A DNA stretch of 59,093 nt from Schizophyllum amplum (lineage: Eukaryota; Basidiomycota; Agaricomycetes; Agaricales; Schizophyllaceae), in the NCBI GenBank assembly GCA_007026445.1, contig VDMD01000134.1, forward strand, positions 1-59,093. The letters are read 5' to 3'. Positions 56,133 through 59,093 of the stretch are shown here, piece after piece. Each line of letters opens with the position of its first letter. Positions within the stretch are counted from its first letter, which is position 1. A program made the translations under genes and the position numbers. Under the pieces are notes generated by a model. The model had not been told where the DNA came from and searched no databases. It saw nothing but the letters and a program-made list of their open reading frames with translations.

Positions 56133-58860
56133 ATGAATTTGCCGCGACCGCATCTCGTTCTGGAGCCGTCGGTGTCGACGACAAGGTGCGTGGGGCGCGT
56201 TCTGATTGGACAACGCTGACAGCGCGCAACTGCAGAGTCATCACGACAACGACGACCACAACCACTTACGCGCCCATACCGCTGCCTCCATTACCCGCGC
56301 CAGCATCACCAAAGGATCCGAAGAACTATCCACTTCTACACGCAAAGCTCCCGCGCTCCCTGCGCAGCTTCCCTTTGGTCTTCCCAGGGGGCGGACGCGC
56401 AACCTTCCGCGATGGTGATGTCGGCGAGGAGGATATGCAGGACGACGAGGAGCTCGCGTCCGGTGCCGGCTGGCGCATGCTCCGCCGCGATGAGGATCCA
56501 AACACGACACCGGTGGTCGATTTGGTGGAGGCGGTTGAGCGCTATGGGCGCAAGCGCTCACTCGGGACAGAGTCGGTGATGGAGGGCGTGGAAATGATCC
56601 CAGAGCTCGACGCGACACCCGCCCCGCCGCGTAAGAAGGCACGCGCAACGCCTCAGACGGGCCAAACTCATTTCTCGGCCGCGCCGCCATCGCCCCTCCC
56701 CTCGCCACGCGGCTCTCCGCCTCCGCCCGACAAGATCTGGCCATCCGCGCCGCCCTCGGGCGCCTCATCGCCGCAGCCGCAAGCACCCTTGCAGCCCGAT
56801 GCCGCCGTCACCACGCTGATGGCGCTGCCTACGCTCCTCGCCCACTTCAACACGCTCCCGCCCGCATTGCAATCCCACTTCCTCCTCACCCTGCTCCGAC
56901 ACTCGCCCTTGCCCGTCCTTCGCACTCTGCACTCCGTCTCACCCCGACGCTCGCAAGAGACTTCCTGACCATCCTCCCACCCGAACTCGTCTCCCATATA
57001 TTGAGTTACCTTCCCTTCTCCACCCTCGCCCGCGCTTCCCGCGTATCGAAAGCCTGGCGCGCTATCATCGACTCCGACCCTGTTTTATGGCGCGATCTCC
57101 TGAAGAACACCAAGATTTGGTTCGGCGGCGACTCTGAAACGGCGTTCGCCAACTATATAAACGCCAGGCGCGCGTCAGCGCCACGACCGACGGGTGGTCT
57201 CCCACTTCCGCATCCCTACAAGATGCTATTCAAGTCACGACACCTCACGCGTACCCGCTGGGTCAACAATACCGACCCGACACACATATCCTTCCCCGCG
57301 CACGGCTCGTCAGTCGTGACATGCCTCATCTTCTCTCATGGTCGTATCATCTCGGCGTCCGATGACCACTCCATTCACGTGTACTCCCCTATAACTGGCG
57401 AACTCGTCATGGCTCTAGACGGACACGAAGGCGGTGTATGGGCGCTGGCAGCCAGCAAGGATACGCTTGTCAGCGGCTCGACCGATCGTACGGTTCGTAT
57501 ATGGGACCTAGCGACGGGACGATGCACGCACGTCTTCGGTGGTCATACGAGCACTGTCCGATGCCTGGCGATTGTCAAGCCGGAGATGGTGGACGTGGAG
57601 CATGAGCCTGGCGTTATCACTCGAGAACGCTGGCCGAAGCGGCCCCTCATCGTCACAGGCAGTCGTGACCATTCCCTGCGAGTTTGGACGCTGCCTCGAC
57701 CTGGAGATCCAGAGTTCAAATGCTATGGCGAGGACGCGGATGGGGAACTGCCCGACACATGTGTACGTTGTTGCTATCGCTCCGATGCAAATAACTAACC
57801 GTCTCTTCAGGATGCGGATGAGAATCCGTATCACCGGCTGCATTTGGAAGGTCACGAACATGCGGTTAGAGCTCTAGCAGCCAGGGGACGCACATTGGTC
57901 TCCGGCAGCTACGACTGCTCAGTCCGCGTTTGGGACATCATCACTGGACAGCAGAAGTGGGTTTTGCAAGGGCATACCCAGAAAGGTGCGTGATTATACT
58001 ATATACGCAGCATGACGCTGACCTCGACCACAGTGTACAGCGTCGTGCTTGACCCACAACGGAATCAGGCCTGTTCGGGCTCCATGGACGGCACGGTCCG
58101 CGTTTGGAATCTGCAGAACGGCCAGTGTCAACATACCCTCACCGGCCACACCTCGCTCGTCGGACTGCTGGGTCTCTCCCCCTCCTATCTTGTGTCCGCC
58201 GCTGCCGACTCGACCCTTCGCATATGGGATCCGGATTCGGGTGCCCTCCAGCACACACTCGCTGCGCACACCGGCGCGATCACCTGCTTCCAGCACGATG
58301 AGTTCAAGGTGCTTTCGGGGTCGGACGGCACGTTGAAGATGTGGAATATTCGCGACGGCACGGTCGTGCGGGATCTGCTCACCGGTATAAGCGGTGTTTG
58401 GCAGGTCGTCTTCGAGGGTCGCTGGTGCGTCGCGGCGAGCAACCGCAATGACGCCACGGTGCTCGATGTCTGGGACTTTGGCACGTCGGCCGACGGAGAG
58501 TGGATCGGCGAGCCGCCCGGCGGGCAGTACGATGCGGACGACGACTGGGGGAGCGACGAAGATGAGGACGAGCCGGGTCCACAGCCGACGGAGGGCGATG
58601 ATGTGATGGATCAGGACCGTCCGAGCGAGTGCGGCTTTGAGGAAGACCTTGACATGCGTAGCCCGACGGAGGAGCGCATGTCCGAGCCGGAGAGCATGGA
58701 CGTGTCCGAGGGCCCGGGACCGTCGTCACGCTCCACGGCTGCCAGGCGATCTACGAGGACGAGCAGGTCAGCGGCGACGAAGTCGACTGGGGCGGGTTCG
58801 TCGAAAGACGAGGCGCCGGCGCGGCCGAGGAGGCACGGCGCCGCGCGGAAGAAATGGTAG
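56133..58860 (+). CDS. CDC4: Cdc4-like F-box/WD40 substrate receptor of SCF ubiquitin ligase
   Basis: An F-box protein that binds Skp1 and presents phosphorylated substrates to the SCF ligase (in yeast the CDK inhibitor Sic1, in S. pombe Pop1/Pop2 targets). The first exon 56133-56185 (MNLPRPHLVLEPSVSTTR) is spliced to the Thr-rich VITTTT, YAPIPLPPLPAPASPKDPKN and YPLLHAKLPRSLRSFPLVFP, a Cdc4-type N-terminus. A helical dimerisation-like stretch (LLAHFNTLPPALQSHFLLTL, about 56850) precedes the F-box LPPELVSHILSYLPFSTLAR plus ASRVSKAWRAIID. Seven to eight WD repeats follow from about 57300, with GSTDRTVRIWDL, GSRDHSLRVWTL, GSYDCSVRVWDI, GSMDGTVRVWNL and AAADSTLRIWDP, and an acidic/basic tail. 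Introns are at 57763-57810 and 57986-58033. The frame changes by one base at about 56936-56941 between LRTLHSV and TPTLARDFLTILPPEL, with no plausible intron there. Confidence 0.85.
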
Positions 58861-59093
58861 ATGGAGCCCCTTCGCGATGAGAACTTTGGAGAGAAACGAC
58901 CTTTCATGTCCCGCGGAATGACTTTTTATGTCCCGCATGCTAGGCGCGTAGACGCGCCAGGTTTTCCCTTTCCGCTGGATACACTTTGCTTCGACCCTTG
59001 TACTCAACATCAGTTCTCGCATCTACAAACTGTGTATATGTTACCATCGTCACTCTCAGAACCGTCTTTCACTTTCGTGCTGTACAGAATATA
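58861..59093. other. 3' flank of CDC4
   Basis: This is probable 3' untranslated sequence to the end of the window, AT-richer than the coding part. No gene is seen. Confidence 0.5.

Overview
This window is nuclear DNA of a filamentous basidiomycete, most likely an Agaricomycete (Polyporales-like). The genes are split by many short introns of about 45-60 nt with GT(G/A)(C/A)G donors. Several proteins belong to mushroom-type families: a DUF6535 membrane protein, PrtT-like Zn2Cys6 regulator architecture, and stand-alone patatin-like proteins. Conserved single-copy genes match the basidiomycete complement (Tof1, Trf4/Cid14, NatB, Pcl-type cyclins, Ilv2, Ynd1, Cdc4). The DNA is GC-rich. I see no bacterial, organellar or viral genes and no CRISPR array.

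Layout, left to right. The 3' part of a TOF1/SWI1 (Timeless) replication-fork protection gene (1-3936, +) converges on a TRF4/CID14 TRAMP poly(A) polymerase (4097-6384, -). A gene-poor stretch follows up to about 25 kb. It holds only the NatB catalytic subunit NAT3 (8931-9568, +), two paralogous Pcl/Pho80-type cyclins on the minus strand (11896-12943 and 19696-20679), and a complete 727-bp non-autonomous hAT-like transposon (22428-23154) with perfect 13-bp terminal inverted repeats and an 8-bp target-site duplication. From 25.1 kb the genes are dense: a GT25-type glycosyltransferase, a patatin-like protein without the nucleophile serine, a PPIL1-type cyclophilin, an Asi1/Asi3-like RING membrane ubiquitin ligase, and acetolactate synthase ILV2.

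The middle of the right half (35.6-45.5 kb) is accessory. It has a second MITE-like element with GTGATCAC palindromes near its ends (35633-36811), an AT-hook coiled-coil protein, a tRNA-Glu(CTC), a DUF6535 membrane protein whose C-terminal exons have been tandemly duplicated, and two more patatin-like copies, one frameshifted and one a 5'-truncated relic. The right end returns to conserved genes: the Golgi apyrase YND1, a disordered basic protein, a Zn2Cys6 transcription factor, and a CDC4-like F-box/WD40 gene with an apparent 1-nt frameshift just before its F-box.

Functional themes are chromosome replication and cell-cycle control (Tof1, two Pcl cyclins, Cdc4), RNA and protein processing (Trf4, cyclophilin, NatB), secretory-pathway glycosylation (GT25 and Ynd1), and branched-chain amino-acid synthesis. 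They do not form a biosynthetic cluster or operon-like unit. The least explained signals are the shared loss of the catalytic serine in the patatin-like family, the exon duplication in the DUF6535 gene, GC-AG introns that appear in only one member of each duplicated pair, and the two MITE-like elements.
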